64,000 nt of DNA from Arenicola marina (Eukaryota; Annelida; Polychaeta; Arenicolidae): contig OZ025257.1 of the NCBI GenBank assembly GCA_964019135.1, positions 25,776,352 through 25,840,351 of the forward strand, read 5' to 3'. The first letter of the stretch is position 1; each line of letters begins with the position of its first letter. The notes beneath the pieces were generated by a model. It saw nothing but the letters and a program-made list of their open reading frames with translations. It did not search any database and was not told where the DNA came from. Below, one piece after another: positions 1-13,200 of the stretch. Both the position numbers and the translations under genes were made by a program.

Positions 1-3000
1 CAGGTCTCTTCCCTATCCACCAGGCGTCTTCTTTATGCCACTGGCCTCTTCCCTGTCCACCAGACGCCTTCTTGGTCCAGCCTAACCTCTTCCCTGTCGA
101 CCAGGCGTCTTCCTTGTCCAGCTGGCCTCTTTCCTGTCCACCGGGCGTAGTCTTTGTCCAACTGGCCTCTTCCCTGTCCACCAGGCGTCTTCTTTGTCCA
201 ACTGGCCTCTTCCCTGTCCACCAGGCGTCTTCTTTGTCCAACTGGCCTCCGTCCTGTCCACCAGGAGTCTTCTTTGTCCAAATGGCCTCCGTCCTGTCCA
301 CCAGGCGTCTTCTTTGTCCAACTGGCTTCTTCCCTGTCCACCAGGCGCCTTCTTTGTCCAACTGGCCTCTTCCCTGTCCACCAGGAGTCTTCTTTGTCCA
401 ACTGGCCTCTTCCCTGTCCACCAGAAGTCTTCTTTGTCCAACTGGCCTCTTCCCTGTCCACCAGGCGTCTTCTTTGTCCAACTGGTCTCTTCCCTATCCA
501 CCAGGAGTCTTCTTTGTCTAACTGGCCTCTTCTCTGTCCACCAGACGCCTTCTTGGTCCAACTGGCCTCTTCCCTGTCCACCAGACGCCTTCTTTCTCCA
601 AATCACATCTTCCCTGTCCACCAGGCGTCTTCTTTGTCCAACTGGCCTCTTCCCTGTCCACCAGGCGTCTTCTTTGTCCAACTGGCCTCTTCCCTGTCCA
701 CCAGGCGTCTTCTTTGTCCAACTGGCCTCTTCCCTGTTCACCAGGCGTCTTCTTTGTCCAACTGGCCTCTTCCCTGTCCACCAGGCGCCTTCTTTGTCCA
801 TCTGGCCTCATACCTGTCCACCAAGCATCTTCTTTGTCCAACTGGCCTCTTCCCTGTCCACCAGGCGTCTTCTTTGTCCAACTGGCCTCTTCCCTGTCCA
901 TCAGGCGTTTTCTTTGTCCAACTGGCCTCTTCCCTGTCCACCAGGCGTCTTCTTTATCCCACTGGCCTCTCCCCTGTCCACCAGGCGTCTTTTTTGTCCA
1001 ACTGGCCTCTTCCCTGTCCATCAGGCGTTTTCTTTGTCCAACTGGCCTCTTTCCCGTCCACCAGGCGTCTTCTTTGTCCAACAGGTCTCTTCCCTATCCA
1101 CCAGGGGTCTTCTTTATCCCACTGGGGTCTCCCCTGTCCACCAGGCGTCTTCTTTGTCCAACTGGCCTCTTCCCTGTCCACCAGGCGTCTTCTTTCCCCA
1201 ATTGGCCTCTTCCCTGTCCACCAGGCGTCTTCTTTGTCCGACTGGCCTCTTCCATGTCCACCAGGCATCTTCTTTCTCCAACTGACCTCTTCCCTGTCCA
1301 CCAGGCGCCCTCTCTGTCCAGCTGGCCTCTTTTCTGTCCACCAGTCGCCTTCTTTGTCCACCTGGCCTCTTCCCTGTCCACCAGACGCCTTCTTTGTCCA
1401 ACTGGCCTCTTCCCTATCCACCAGGCGTCTTCTTTGTCCGTCTGGCCTCTTCCCTGTCCACCAGGCGTCTTCTTTGTCCAACTGGCCCCTTCCCTGTCCA
1501 CCAGGCGTCGTCTTTGTCCAACTGGCCTCCTCCCTGTCCATCAGACGCCTTCTTTGTCCAACTGGCCTCTTCCCTGCCAACCAGACGCCTTCTTTGTCCA
1601 TCTGGCCTCTTCCCTGTCCACCAGACGCCTTCTTTGTCCAACTGGCCTCTTCCCTATCCACCAGGCGTTTTCTTTGTCCGTCTGGCCTCTTCCCTGTCCA
1701 CCAGGCGTCTTCTTTGTCCAACTGGCCTCTTCTCTGTCCACCAGACGCCTTCTTTGTCCAACTGGCCTCTTCCCTGCCAACCAGACGCCTTCTTTGTCCA
1801 TATGGCCTCTTCCCTGTCCACCAGGCGTCTTCTTTGTCCAACTGGCATCTTCCCTGTCTACCAGACGCCTTCTTTGTCCAACTGGCCTCTTCCCTATCCA
1901 CCAGGCGTCTTCTTTGTCCAACTGGCCTCTTCTCTGTCCACCAGACGCCTTCTTTGTCCAACTGGCCTCTTCCCTGCCAACCAGACGCCTTCTTTGTCCA
2001 TATGGCCTCTTCCCTGTCCACCAGGCGTCTTCTTTGTCCACCTGGCCTCTTCCCTGTCCACCAGACGCCTTCTTTGTCCAACTGGCCTCTTCCCTATCCA
2101 CCAGGCGTCTTCTTTGTCCGTCTGGCCTCTTCCCTGTCCACCAGGCGTCTTCTTTGTCCAACTGGCCCCTTCCCTGTCCACCAGGCGTCGTATTTGTCCA
2201 ACTGGCCTCTTCCCTGTCAACCAGACGCCTTCTTTGTCCAACTGGCCTCTTCCCTGCCAACCAGACGCCTCCTTTTCCATATGGCCTCTTCCCTGTCCAC
2301 CAGGCGTCTTCTTTGTCCAACTGGCCTCTTCCCTGTCTACCAGGCGTCTTCTTTGTCCAACTGGCCTCTTTCCCGTCCATCAGGCGTCTTCTTTGTCCAA
2401 CAGGTCTCTTCCCTGTCCACCAGGCGTCTTCTTTATCCCACTGGCCTCTTCCCTGTCCACCAGGCGTCTTCTTTGTTCAACTGGCCACTTCCCTGTCCAC
2501 CAGGCGTCTTCTTTGTCCAACTGGCCTCATGCCTGTCCACTAGACGCCGTCTTTGTCCAACTGGCCTCCTCCCTGTCCACCAGGCGTCTTCTTTGTCCAA
2601 CTGGCCTCTTCCCTGTCCACCAGGCGTCTTCTTTATCCAACTGGCCTCTGCCCTGTCCACCAGGCGTCTTCTTTGTCCCACTGGCCTCTTCCCTGTCTAC
2701 CAGGCGTCTTCTTTCCCCAATTGGCCTCTTCCCTGTCCACCAGGCGTCTTCTTTGTCCAACTGGTCTCTTCCCTGTCCACCAGGCGTCTTCTTTGTCCAA
2801 CTGGCCTCATGCCTGTCCACCAGACGCCGTCTTTGTCCAACTGGCCTCCTCCCTGTCCACCAGGCGTCTTCTTTGTCCAACTGGCCTCTTCCCTGTCCAC
2901 CAGGCGTCTTCTTTATCCAACTGGCCTCTGCCCTGTCCACCAGGCGTCTTCTTTGTCCCACTGGCCTCTTCCCTGTCTACCAGGCGTCTTCTTTGTCCAA

Positions 3001-6000
3001 CTGGCCTCTTCCCTGTCCACCAGGCGTCTTCTTTATCCCACTGGTCTCTTCCCTGTCCACCAGGCGTCTTCTGTGTCCAACTGGCCTCTCGCCTGTCCAC
3101 CAGGCGTCTTCTTTGTCCACCTGGCCTCTTCCCTGTCCACCAGACGCCTTCTTTGTCCAACTGGCCTCTTCCCTGTCCACCAGGCGTCTTCTTTGTCCAA
3201 CTGGCCTCTTCCCTGTCAACCAGACGCCTTCTTTGTCCAACTGGCCTCTTCCCTGCCAACCAGACGCCTTCTTTGTCCATATGGCCTCTTCCCTGTCCAC
3301 CAGGCGTCTTCTTTGTCCAACTGGCCTCTTCCCTGTCCACCAGGCGTCTTCTTTGTCCAACTGGCCTCTTCCCTGTCTACCAGGCATCTTCTTTGTCCAA
3401 CTGGCCTCTTTCCCGTCCATCAGGCGTCTTCTTTGTCCAACTGGCCTCATGCCTGTCCACCAGACGCCGTCTTTGTCCAACTGGCCTCCTCCCTGTCCAC
3501 CAGGCGTCTTCTTTGTCCAACTGGTTTCTTCCCTATCCACCAGGCGTCTTCTTTATCCCACTGGTCTCTTCCCTGTCCACCAGGCGTCTTCTTTGTCCAA
3601 CTGGCCTCGTCCCAGTCTACCAGGCGTCTTCTTTGTCCAACTGGTCTCTTCCCTATCCACCAGGAGTCTTCTTTGTCTAACTGGCCTCTTCCCTGTCCAC
3701 CAGACGCCTTCTTGGTCCAACTGGCCTCTTCCCTGTCCACCAGACGCCTTCTTTCTCCAACTGACCTCTTCCCTGTCCACCAGGCGTCTTCTTTGTCCAG
3801 CTGGCCTCTTCCCTGTCCACCAGGCGTCTTCTTTGTCCAACTGGCCTCTACCCTGTCCACCAGGCGTCTTCTTTGTCCAACTGGCCTCTTCCTTGTCCAC
3901 CAGGCCTCTTCTTTGTCCAACTGGCCTCTTCCCTGTCCACCAGGCGCCTTCTTTGTCCATCTGGCCTCATACCTGTCCACCAAGCATCTTCTTTGTCCAA
4001 CTGGCCTCTTCCCTGTCCACCAGGCGTCTTCTTTGTCCAAGTGGCCTCTTCCCTGTCCATCAGGCGTTTTCTTTGTCCAACTGGCCTCTTTCCTGTCCAC
4101 CAGGCGTCTTCTTTATCCCACTGGCCTCTCCCCTGTCCACCAGGCGTCTTCTTTGTCCAACTGGCCTCTTCCCTGTCCACCAGGCGTCTTCTTTGTCCAA
4201 CAGGTCTCTTCCCTATCCACCAGGGGTCTTCTTTATCCCACTGGGGTCTCCCCTGTCCACCAGGCGTCTTCTTTGTCCAACTGGCCTCTTCCCTGTCCAT
4301 CAGGCGTTTTCTTTGTCCAACTGGCCTCTTCCCTGTCCACCAGGCGTCTTCTGTGTCCAACTGGCCTCTTCCCTGTCCACCAGACGCCTTCTTGGTCCAA
4401 CTGGGCTCTTCCCTGTCCACCAGACGCCTTCTTTGTCCAACTGACCTCTTCCCTGTCCACCAGGCGTCTTCCTTGTCCAGCTGGCCTCTTTCCTGTCCAC
4501 CGGGCGTAGTCTTTGTCCAACTGGCCTCTTCCCTATCCACCAGGCGTCTTCTTTATCCCACTGGCCTCTTCCCTGTCCACCAGGCGTCTTCTTTGTTCAA
4601 CTGGCCTCTTCCCTGTCCACCATACGTCTTCTTGGTCCAACTGGTCTCTTCCCTGTCCACCAGGCGTCTTCTTTGTCCAACTGGCCTCATGCCTGTCCAC
4701 CAGACGCCCTCTTTGTCCAACTGGCCTCCTCCCTGTCCATCAGGCGTCTTCTTTGTCCAACTGGTTTCTTCCCTATCCACCAGGCGTCTTCTTTATCCAA
4801 TTGGCCTCTGCCCTGTCCACCAGGCGTCTTCTTTGTCCCACTGGCCTCTTCCCTGTCTACCAGGCGTCTTCTTTGTCCACCTGGCCTCTTCCCTGTCCAC
4901 CAGGCGTCCTCTTTGTCCAACTGGTCTCTTCCCTATCCACCAGGCGTCTTCTTTGTCCAACTGGCCTCGTCCCAGTCTACCAGGCGTCTTCTTTGTCCAA
5001 CTGGCCTCTTTTCCGTCAACCAGGCGTCTTCTTTGTCCAACTGGCATCTTCCCTGTCTACCAGGCGTCTTCTTTGTCCAACTGGCCTCTGCCTGTCCACC
5101 AGGCGTCTTGTTTGTCCGTCTGGCCTCTTCCCTGTCCACCAGGCGTCTTCTTGGTCCAACTGGCCTCTTCCCTGTCCACCAGACGCCTTCTTTGTCCAAC
5201 TGGCCTCTTCCCTGCCAACCAGACGCCTTCATTGTCCAACTGGCCTCTTCCCTGTCCATCAGGCGTCTTCTTTGTCCAACTGGCATCTTCCCTGTCTACC
5301 AGGCGTCTTCTTTGTCCAACTGGCCTCTCGCCTGTCCACCAGGCGTCTTGTTTGTCCAATTGGCCTCTTCCCTGTCCACCAGGCGTCTTCTTTGTCCAAC
5401 TGGCCTCTTCCATGTCCACCAGGCATCTTCTTTCTCCAACTGACCTCTTCCCTGTCCACCAGGTGCCCTCTCTGTCCAGCTGGCCTCTTTCCTGTCCACC
5501 AGCCGCCTTCTTTGTCCACCTGGCCTCTTCCCTGTCCACCAGACGCCTTCTTTGTCCAACTGGCCTCTTCCCTATCCACCAGGCGTCTTCTTTGTCCGTC
5601 TGGCCTCTTCCCTGTCCACCAGGCGTCTTCTTTGTCCAACTGGCATCTTCCCTGTCTACCAGGCGTCTTCTTTGTCCAACTGGCCTCTCGCCTGTCCACC
5701 AGGCGTCTTCTTTGTCCACCTGGCCTCTTTCCTGTCCACCAGACGCCTTCTTTGTCCAACTGGCCTCTTCCCTATCCACCAGGCGTCTTCTTTGTCCGTC
5801 TGGCCTCTTCCCTGTCCACCAGGCGTCTTCTTTGTCCAACTGGCCCCTTCCCTGTCCACCAGGCGTCGTCTTTGTCCAACTGGCCTCTTCCCTGTCAACC
5901 AGACGCCTTCTTTGTCCAACTGGCCTCTTCCCTGCCAACCAGACGCCTTCTTTGTCCATATGGCCTCTTCCCTGTCCACCAGGCGTCTTCTTTGTCCAAC

Positions 6001-9000
6001 TCGCATCTTCCCTGTCCACCAGGCGTCTTCTTTGTCCAACTGGCCTCTTCCCTGTCTACCAGGCGTCTTCTTTGTCCAACTGGCCTCTTTCCCGTCCATC
6101 AGGCGTCTTCTTTGTCCAACTGGACTCTTCCCTGTCTACCAGGCGTCTTCTTTGTCCAACTGGCCTCTTTCCCGTCCATCAGGCGTCTTCTTTGTCCAAC
6201 AGGTCTCTTCCCTGTCCACCAGGCGTCTTCTTTATCCCACTGGCCTCTTCCCTGTCCACCAGGCGTCTTCTTTGTTCAACTGGCCTCTTCCCTGTCCACC
6301 AGGCGTCTTCTTTGTCCAACTGGCCTCATGCCTGTCCACCAGACGCCCTCTTTGTCCAACTGGCCTCCTTCCTGTCCACCAGGCGTCTTCTTTGTCCAAC
6401 TGGTTTCTTCCCTATCCACCAGGCGTCTTCTTTATCCAACTGGCCTCTGCCCTGTCCACCAGGCGTCTTCTTTATCCCACTGGTCTCTTCCCTGTCCACC
6501 AGGCGTCTTCTTTGTCCAACTGGCCTCGTCCCAGTCTACCAGGCGTCTTCTTTGTCCAACAGGTCTCTTCCCTATCCACCAGGCGTCTTCTTTATCCCAC
6601 TGGCCTCTCCCCTGTCCACCAGGCGTCTTCTTTGTCCAACTGGCCTCTTCCCTGTCCATCAGGCGTTTTCTTTGTCCAACTGGCCTCTTCCCTGTCCACC
6701 AGGCGCCTTCTTTGTCCATCTCGCCTCATACCTGTCCACCAAGCATCTTCTTTGTCCAACTGGCCTCTTCCCTGTCCACCAGGCGTCTTCTTTGTCCAAC
6801 TGGCCTCTTCCCTGTCCATCAGGCGTTTTCTTTGTCCAACTGGCCTCTTTCCTGTCCACCAGGCGTCTTCTTTATCCCACTGGCCTCTCCCCTGTCCACC
6901 AGGCGTCTTCTTTGTCCAACTGGCCTCTTCCCTGTCCACCAGGCGTCTTCTTTGTCCAACTGGCCTCTTTCCCGTCCATCAGGCATCTTCTTTGTCCAAC
7001 AGGTCTCTTCCCTATCCACCAGGGGTCTTCTTTATCCCACTGGGGTCTCCCCTGTCCAACAGGCGTCTTCTTTGTCCAACTGGCCTCTTCCCTGTCCATC
7101 AGGCGTTTTCTTTGTCCAACTGGCCTCTTCCCTGTCCACCAGGCGTCTTCTTTGTCCAACTGGCCTCTTCCCTGTCCACCAGACGCCTTCTTGGTCCAAC
7201 TGGCCTCTTCCCTGTCCACCAGACGCCTTCTTTGTCCAACTGACCTCTTCCCTGTCCACCAGGCGTCTTCCTTGTCCAGCTGGCCTCTTCCCTGTCCACC
7301 GGGCGTAGTCTTTGTCCAACTGGCCTCTTCCCTATCCACCAGGCCTCTTCTTTATCCCACTGGCCTCTTCCCTGTCCACCAGGCGTCTTCTTTGTTCAAC
7401 TGGCCTCTTCCCTGTCCACCATACGTCTTCTTGGTCCAACTGGTCTCTTCCCTGTCCACCAGGCGTCTTCTTTGTCCAACTGGCCTCATGCCTGTCCACC
7501 AGACGCCGTCTTTGTCCAACTGGCCTCCTCCCTGTCCATCAGGCGTCTTCTTTGTCCAACTGGTTTCTTCCCTATCCACCAGGCGTCTTCTTTATCCAAT
7601 TGGCCTCTGCCCTGTCCACCCGGCGTCTTCTTTGTCCAACTGGTCTCTTCCCTGTCCACCAGGCGTCTTCTTTGTCCAACTGGTCTCTTCCCTGTCCACC
7701 AGGCGTCTTCTTTGTCCAACTGGCCTCGTCCCAGTCTACCAGGCGTCTTCTTTGTCCAAGTGGCCTCTTTTCCGTCAACCAGGCGTCTTCTTTGTCCAAC
7801 AGGTCTCTTCCCTATCCACCAGGCGTCTTCTTTATCCCACTGGCCTCTCCCCTGTGCACCAGGCGTCTTCTTTGTCCAACTGGCCTCTTCCCTGTCCATT
7901 AGGCGTTTTCTTTGTCCAACTAGCCTCTTCCCTGTCCACCAGGCGTCTTCTTTATCCCACTGGCCTCTCCCCTGTGCACCAGGCGTCTTCTTTGTCCAAC
8001 TGGCCTCTTTCCTGTCCATCAGGCGTTTTCTTTGTCCAACTGGCCTCTTTCCCGTCCACCAGGCGTCTTCTTTGTCCAACAGGTCTCTTCCCTATCCACC
8101 AGGCGTCTTCTTTATGCCACTGGCCTCTCCCCTGTCCACCAGGTGTCTTCTTTGTCCAACTGGCCTCTTCCCTGTCCATCAGGCGTTTTCTTTGTCCAAC
8201 TGGCCTCTTTCCCGTCCACCAGGCGTCTTCTTTGTCCAACTGGTCTCTTCCCTATCCACCAGGCGTCTTCTTTGTCCAACTGGCCTCTTCCCTGTCCACC
8301 AGACGCCTTCTTGGTCCAACTAACCTCTTCCCTGTCGACCAGGCGTCTTCCTTGTCCAGCTGGCCTCTTTCCTGTCCACCGGGCGTAGTCTTTGTCCAAC
8401 TGGCCTCTTCCCTGTCCACCAGGCGTCTTCTTTGTCCAACTGGCCTCTTCCCTGTCCACCAGGCGTCTTCTTTATCCAACTGGCCTCCGTCCTGTCCACC
8501 AGGAGTCTTCTTTGTCCAAATGGCCTCCGTCCTGTCCACCAGGCGTCTTCTTTGTCCAACTGGCTTCTTCCCTGTCCACCAGGCGCCTTCTTTGTCCAAC
8601 TGGCCTCTTCCCTGTCCACCAGGAGTCTTCTTTGTCCAACTGGCCTCTTCCCTGTCCACCAGAAGTCTTCTTTGTCCAACTGGCCTCTTCCCTGTCCACC
8701 AGGCGTCTTCTTTGTCCAACTGGTCTCTTCCCTATCCACCAGGAGTCTTCTTTGTCTAACTGGCCTCTTCTCTGTCCACCAGACGCCTTCTTGGTCCAAC
8801 TGGCCTCTTCCCTGTCCACCAGACGCCTTCTTTCTCCAAATGACATCTTCCCTGTCCACCAGGCGTCTTCTTTGTCCAACTGGCCTCTTCCCTGTCCACC
8901 AGGCGTCTTCTTTGTCCAACTGGCCTCTTCCCTGTCCACCAGGCGTCTTCTTTGTCCAACTGGCCTCTTCCCTGTTCACCAGGCGTCTTCTTTGTCCAAC

Positions 9001-10128
9001 TGGCCTCTTCCCTGTCCACCAGGCGCCTTCTTTGTCCATCTGGCCTCATACCTGTCCACCAAGCATCTTCTTTGTCCAACTGGCCTCTTCCCTGTCCACC
9101 AGGCGTCTTCTTTGTCCAACTGGCCTCTTCCCTGTCCATCAGGCGTTTTCTTTGTCCAACTGGCCTCTTCCCTGTCCACCAGGCGTCTTCTTTATCCCAC
9201 TGGCCTCTCCCCTGTCCACCAGGCGTCTTTTTTGTCCAACTGGCCTCTTCCCTGTCCATCAGGCGTTTTCTTTGTCCAACTGGCCTCTTTCCCGTCCACC
9301 AGGCGTCTTCTTTGTCCAACAGGTCTCTTCCCTATCCACCAGGGGTTTTCTTTATCCCACTGGGGTCTCCCCTGTCCACCAGGCGTCTTCTTTGTCCAAC
9401 TGGCCTCTTCCCTGTCCATCAGGCGTCTTCTTTGTCCAACTGGCCTCTTCCCTGTCCACCAGACGCCTTCGTGGTCCAACTGGCCTCTTCCCTGTCCACC
9501 AGGCGTCTTCCTTGTCCAGCTGGCCTCTTTCCTGTCCACCGGGCGTAGTCTTTGTCCAACTGGCCTCTTCCCTGTCTACCAGGCGTCTTCTTTGTCCAAC
9601 TGGTCTCTTCCCTGTCCACCAGGCGTCTTCCTTGTCCAGCTGGCCTCTTTCCTGTCCACCAGGCGTCTTCTTTGTCCAACTGGCCTCTTCCCTGTCCACC
9701 AGGCGTCTTCTTTGTCCAACTGGCCTCTTCCCTGTCCACCAGGCGTCTTCTTTGTCCAACTGGCCTCTTCCCTGTCCACCAGGCGTCTTCTTTGTCCAAC
9801 TGGCTTCTTCCCTGTCCACCAAGCATCTTCTTTGTCCAACTGGCCTCTTCCCTGTCCACCAGGCGTCTACTTTGTCCAACTGGCCTCTTCCCTGTCCACC
9901 AGGCGTCTTCTTTGTCCAACTGGCCTCCTCCCTGTCCACCAGGCGCCTTCTTTGTCCATCTGGCCTCATACCTGTCCACCAAGCATCTTCTTTGTCCATC
10001 TGGCCTCTTCCCTGTCCACCAGGCGTCTTCTTTGTCCAACTGGGCTATTCCATGTCCACCAGGCGTCTTCTTTGTCCATATGGCCGCACACCTGTCCACC
10101 AGGCGTCTTCTTTGTCCATCTGGCCTCT
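1..10128. repeat. 40-bp minisatellite array, about 250 units
   Basis: Continuous tandem array with a 40-bp period. Each unit carries CTCTTCCCTGTCCACCAGGC followed by a TCTTCTTTGTCC-type half. Units differ by a few substitutions such as CCAGAC, CCAGGAG or CAACCAG. The consensus has no stop codon in any of the six frames, and 40 is not a multiple of 3. Overlapping open frames of up to 1,628 codons therefore arise on both strands with a 40-residue period; they are not genes. On the plus strand each unit has a pyrimidine tract followed by CCACCAG|GC, which resembles a 3' splice site. The array enters from outside the window and decays at about 10,100-10,170. Confidence 0.97.
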
Positions 10129-10220
10129 TTGCTGCCCCACTAACCTCTTTCCGGTCCCACCGGCCTCTTCCATGTCGTAACCATACAATAGACGTCTTGT
10201 TTACGCAATAGTCTTTCTTA

Positions 10221-10294
10221 TACAAGAAGCATATTGACTATACAAGAGGCATATTGACTATACAAGAAGCATATTGACTATACAACAGGCATCT
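10221..10294. repeat. Short 20-bp tandem repeat, about 4 copies
   Basis: Four near-identical 20-bp units of the form TACAAGAAGCATATTGACTA, the last one diverged. It lies just downstream of the big 40-bp array and is unrelated in sequence. Confidence 0.85.
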
Positions 10295-10392
10295 CGTTTA
10301 TACAAAAGCGTCTCTGCTATGAAAAAAAACCTAGACGTAAATAGGGCAATTGGTACCGACAGCGAATTTCTGTTCACTTAGTGGGGAGGATG

Positions 10393-10470
10393 GGGCTCTC
10401 TGGCTCCGTTGGTTAGCAGACTGAGCTGCAGATCACAGGCACGAACTCTGGTTCATGCATCATCTGGGGC
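10393..10470 (+). repeat. Possible tRNA-derived SINE head
   Basis: TGGCTCCGTTGGTTAGCAGA resembles a Pol III A box. About 45 bp downstream GGTTCATGCA resembles a degenerate B box. No tRNA cloverleaf is evident. A SINE fragment is the simplest reading, but no second copy is present in the window to define its ends. Confidence 0.35.
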
Positions 10471-12010
10471 AATTTTATTCCAACCCCATTTCATTGTCTC
10501 GGGAGGTTTTAGCCGTCTTGGACGCAAAAGCAAGGTAAAACACCAACCCTTTTTATTTAATTTTATTTCCCTCTCTTGTCTTGGCGTCAGGAGCTGTGCC
10601 GAGACACCCCGGACGGCCCTGGCGAAATCGACAAAAACTGCGCATTCTGGCTGAAACCGATCGATACGAAGACTGCCTTTAAACGACTGAGCGAGACAGG
10701 TAATATTGACAGGCAGGAATAAAAGCCATATGCGTCTTGCAAACAACCGTCTCATACCACACATGCATATTCCATTGATTTAAGAAGGTCTAATGTAGCC
10801 TTCGTACTTAATATCCATGGACCTGGGACCCAACTTATACCTTAATCGCGAAGGCATATCCACTCTTCTCATAACGTTTCATACGATATAATTCTATTAA
10901 TCTGAGAAGACCAAGGTGATTAGCTATTTAGCATAATACTATTTAGCATAGTAATATTTTGCATATGGATTGATTAATTTCTTTGGAGCAATGAATAGGC
11001 GGTTTCTGATTGGCGTTATGTCACACGTTCGCAATGGCTGGGCATTAAAACTTTATTGCCCGAACGGCCGCCCATAGAATTGATTATTCCATTATTGCCC
11101 GTTACGTCGCTCCATACGCCTGTACAGTCACTACAGGATCTGTCTAGACCACGCGAGACAAGGATACTTATGCTCTACGTCGATGCTATAGAGTCAACGG
11201 TATATTTTGTGTACCTTCCGGTGTCTCTTTGGAGAGATCAATGTCTTAACTTTAATTATATATCCGGAGTGTATAATCCGAACTGTCTGGACCAAAGCAG
11301 ATCGTTCACGGACAAACCGCGCAGCCAGCCAGTTCATAGCAGTGCACCATACGCAGCTGTAGCAGGAAGTAGCATAAACCGTAACGGATATAAATGTCCC
11401 CCAGGATGATACCAGAACTTTCCAGTCGTCCTCTGCTAAATTTGGTGTTGGCCTACATGTGAAACACATGCTCTGTGGAGGTAACTTTATGAAGATTGTA
11501 GTTATTAATAAATGGGTATTATTTTATGACAAATATCTGCTCTATATGGGTTCTTTTTCATGAGGAATGTCCGCTCTCTCAGGCATTAGAGAGTGTCCAT
11601 GACGTCCCCGCACAGGATTTGTGTAGCAAACCCTTCTTCTAACAATAGCATTGCTGCCAACATCGGGCACACGTACGGCACTAACGCATGACGTTTCTAA
11701 TTCCCAGACGTATACCTAGCCGTGAACAGAGACAGAACTTCAGTAACGCTGAAACATCCGGAAGACGCGGATGCTTTGAAACTCGACGATCATTTCCAGT
11801 TTGTCGTCTGCGACGCGAATTAAACGTGATCTTAACGTCAACTGGACGCGAACTGGCTGGGCAGGAACTAGCTCCACAGCTTACCTTACGGTCACGTGTT
11901 AAACAGTCATGTGACCTATTGTTGTTGGATTATTAACGCTAGCGGCCGGTGTATACGCCGTGTCAGTAAGGACTCTCACAGGAAGCAAGTTAGCGTCATG
12001 CCAACGTCAA
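10471..12010. other. No gene recognised
   Basis: Mixed-composition DNA with only short unconvincing open frames (60-117 codons, no recognisable domain, no supporting splice structure). I see no RNA gene or clear repeat here. Confidence 0.6.
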
Positions 12011-12252
12011 CACAACGTTATTTTTGGTTGCAATAACGTTGTGACCACGTGAAACTGTACGGTTTCTTTTTACGTTGCTCGAACTTTTTCAGATAACGTT
12101 GTCAGACATTCAGCCCAGTATTAAGATGAAGCCGCTAGTGAGAAACAAATGCGTAGATGATGAATTAAGATGTTTTTTGAAAAATGTTTTAACAACGTTG
12201 TCCTGATGGTAACTTTGAGATGACGTGATTACAACCAAAAACCAACGTTGTG
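12011..12252. mobile_element. Palindromic MITE-like element with AACGTTGT ends
   Basis: The left end CACAACGTTATTTTTGGTTG is mirrored by the reverse complement of the right end, CACAACGTTGGTTTTTGGTT, giving about 25-bp terminal inverted repeats with one indel. The core repeats AACGTTGT several times (12,036-12,043, 12,096-12,103, 12,193-12,200). There is no coding capacity. A target-site duplication is not clear (CAA at best), so the superfamily is undetermined. Confidence 0.55.
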
Positions 12253-12970
12253 CAAACATTATGTGTTTGCTGGGCTGCTATCCACTTTCCAATCCAGCCA
12301 ACAACAAAGATACATTCAATGCTAGCACACGTTACTTCAGTCGGAAAGTCTTAGTAGAAAGTAGCAATAGAGCTAAAATGAGAGTATATATGTGTCAAAG
12401 AGAATAATTATGCCTTTATATCTTTGTTTGATTTTCATGTACCGGGTCTATAGCGTTTTTCGAATAATGTCTTTTATAAACAGTGCAACATGATAGCATT
12501 TAATTTACGGATCAGTATTGCCGGTTTATATGTTGTATATTGTAAATGTAAGCTTTCAATATTTGTCCATCAGACCAAATTGGTCAAGCAACATGGCAAT
12601 CGCATGGCGTGTTGTATTATAACGTGAAGTCATACGATAATGTTATGTTCGCACGTGTTCAGCTGTATTCAAATATCTTAGTCGCTGTCTCATTGCAGTG
12701 GTTACGCCAACCTAGTGCCTGTGTCTCGTGCGGAAATGCCCCCTCCCCCCATGCGGCGATTCCCCTCTAAAATACATGATTTTTAGACCCGCTCCGCTTC
12801 ATGTGTTCGTACGGTGCCATTATCATGATAGATCTCCGCATGGGACACCGGTGTGGTAAGCGGGATGGCCCTCCATGCCAAGATGCTCCCCAACCCTTTG
12901 TATCTATCATAACGGCACCGTTTGAACACAGTTTTGTTCCGAGCCCCGATTCCACAATAGACTATGTATA
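12253..12970. other. No gene recognised
   Basis: AT-rich to mixed sequence with scattered short open frames only. Nothing supportable is seen. Confidence 0.6.
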
Positions 12971-13200
12971 TATATGAGGCGCCGTATCGGTCAAAATGCA
13001 TGTGGAACAGAAAAGGCATGTTGAAACTGCGCGGGTGCATGTTGAAACGGCGCGCGTGTAGGTTGAAACGGCGGAGGTGTGGGTTGAAACGGTGCGGGTG
13101 TGCGTTGAAACGGCGCAGGTGTGGGTTGAAACGGTGCAGGTGTGCGTTGAAACGGCCCGCAAGTGTGTTGGAACTGGGCGAATGTGTTGAAACGGGGAGC
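12971..13200 (+). repeat. 20-bp minisatellite inside a repeat element, copy 1
   Basis: A unique-looking arm at 12,971-13,018 (TATATGAGGCGCCGTATCGG and following) leads into about 8 units of a roughly 20-bp repeat with the core GGTTGAAACGGCGCGGGTGT. The same arm plus array occurs inverted at 15,491-15,850. The two are therefore copies of one element that carries its own minisatellite. Confidence 0.75.

Noticed and set aside
154..8759. Plus-strand open frames of 1,451, 1,016, 931 and 1,628 codons, with many minus-strand ones
   Set aside because: They follow from a stop-free 40-bp repeat unit. All frames and both strands are open, the residue period is exactly 40 and no start context or domain exists.
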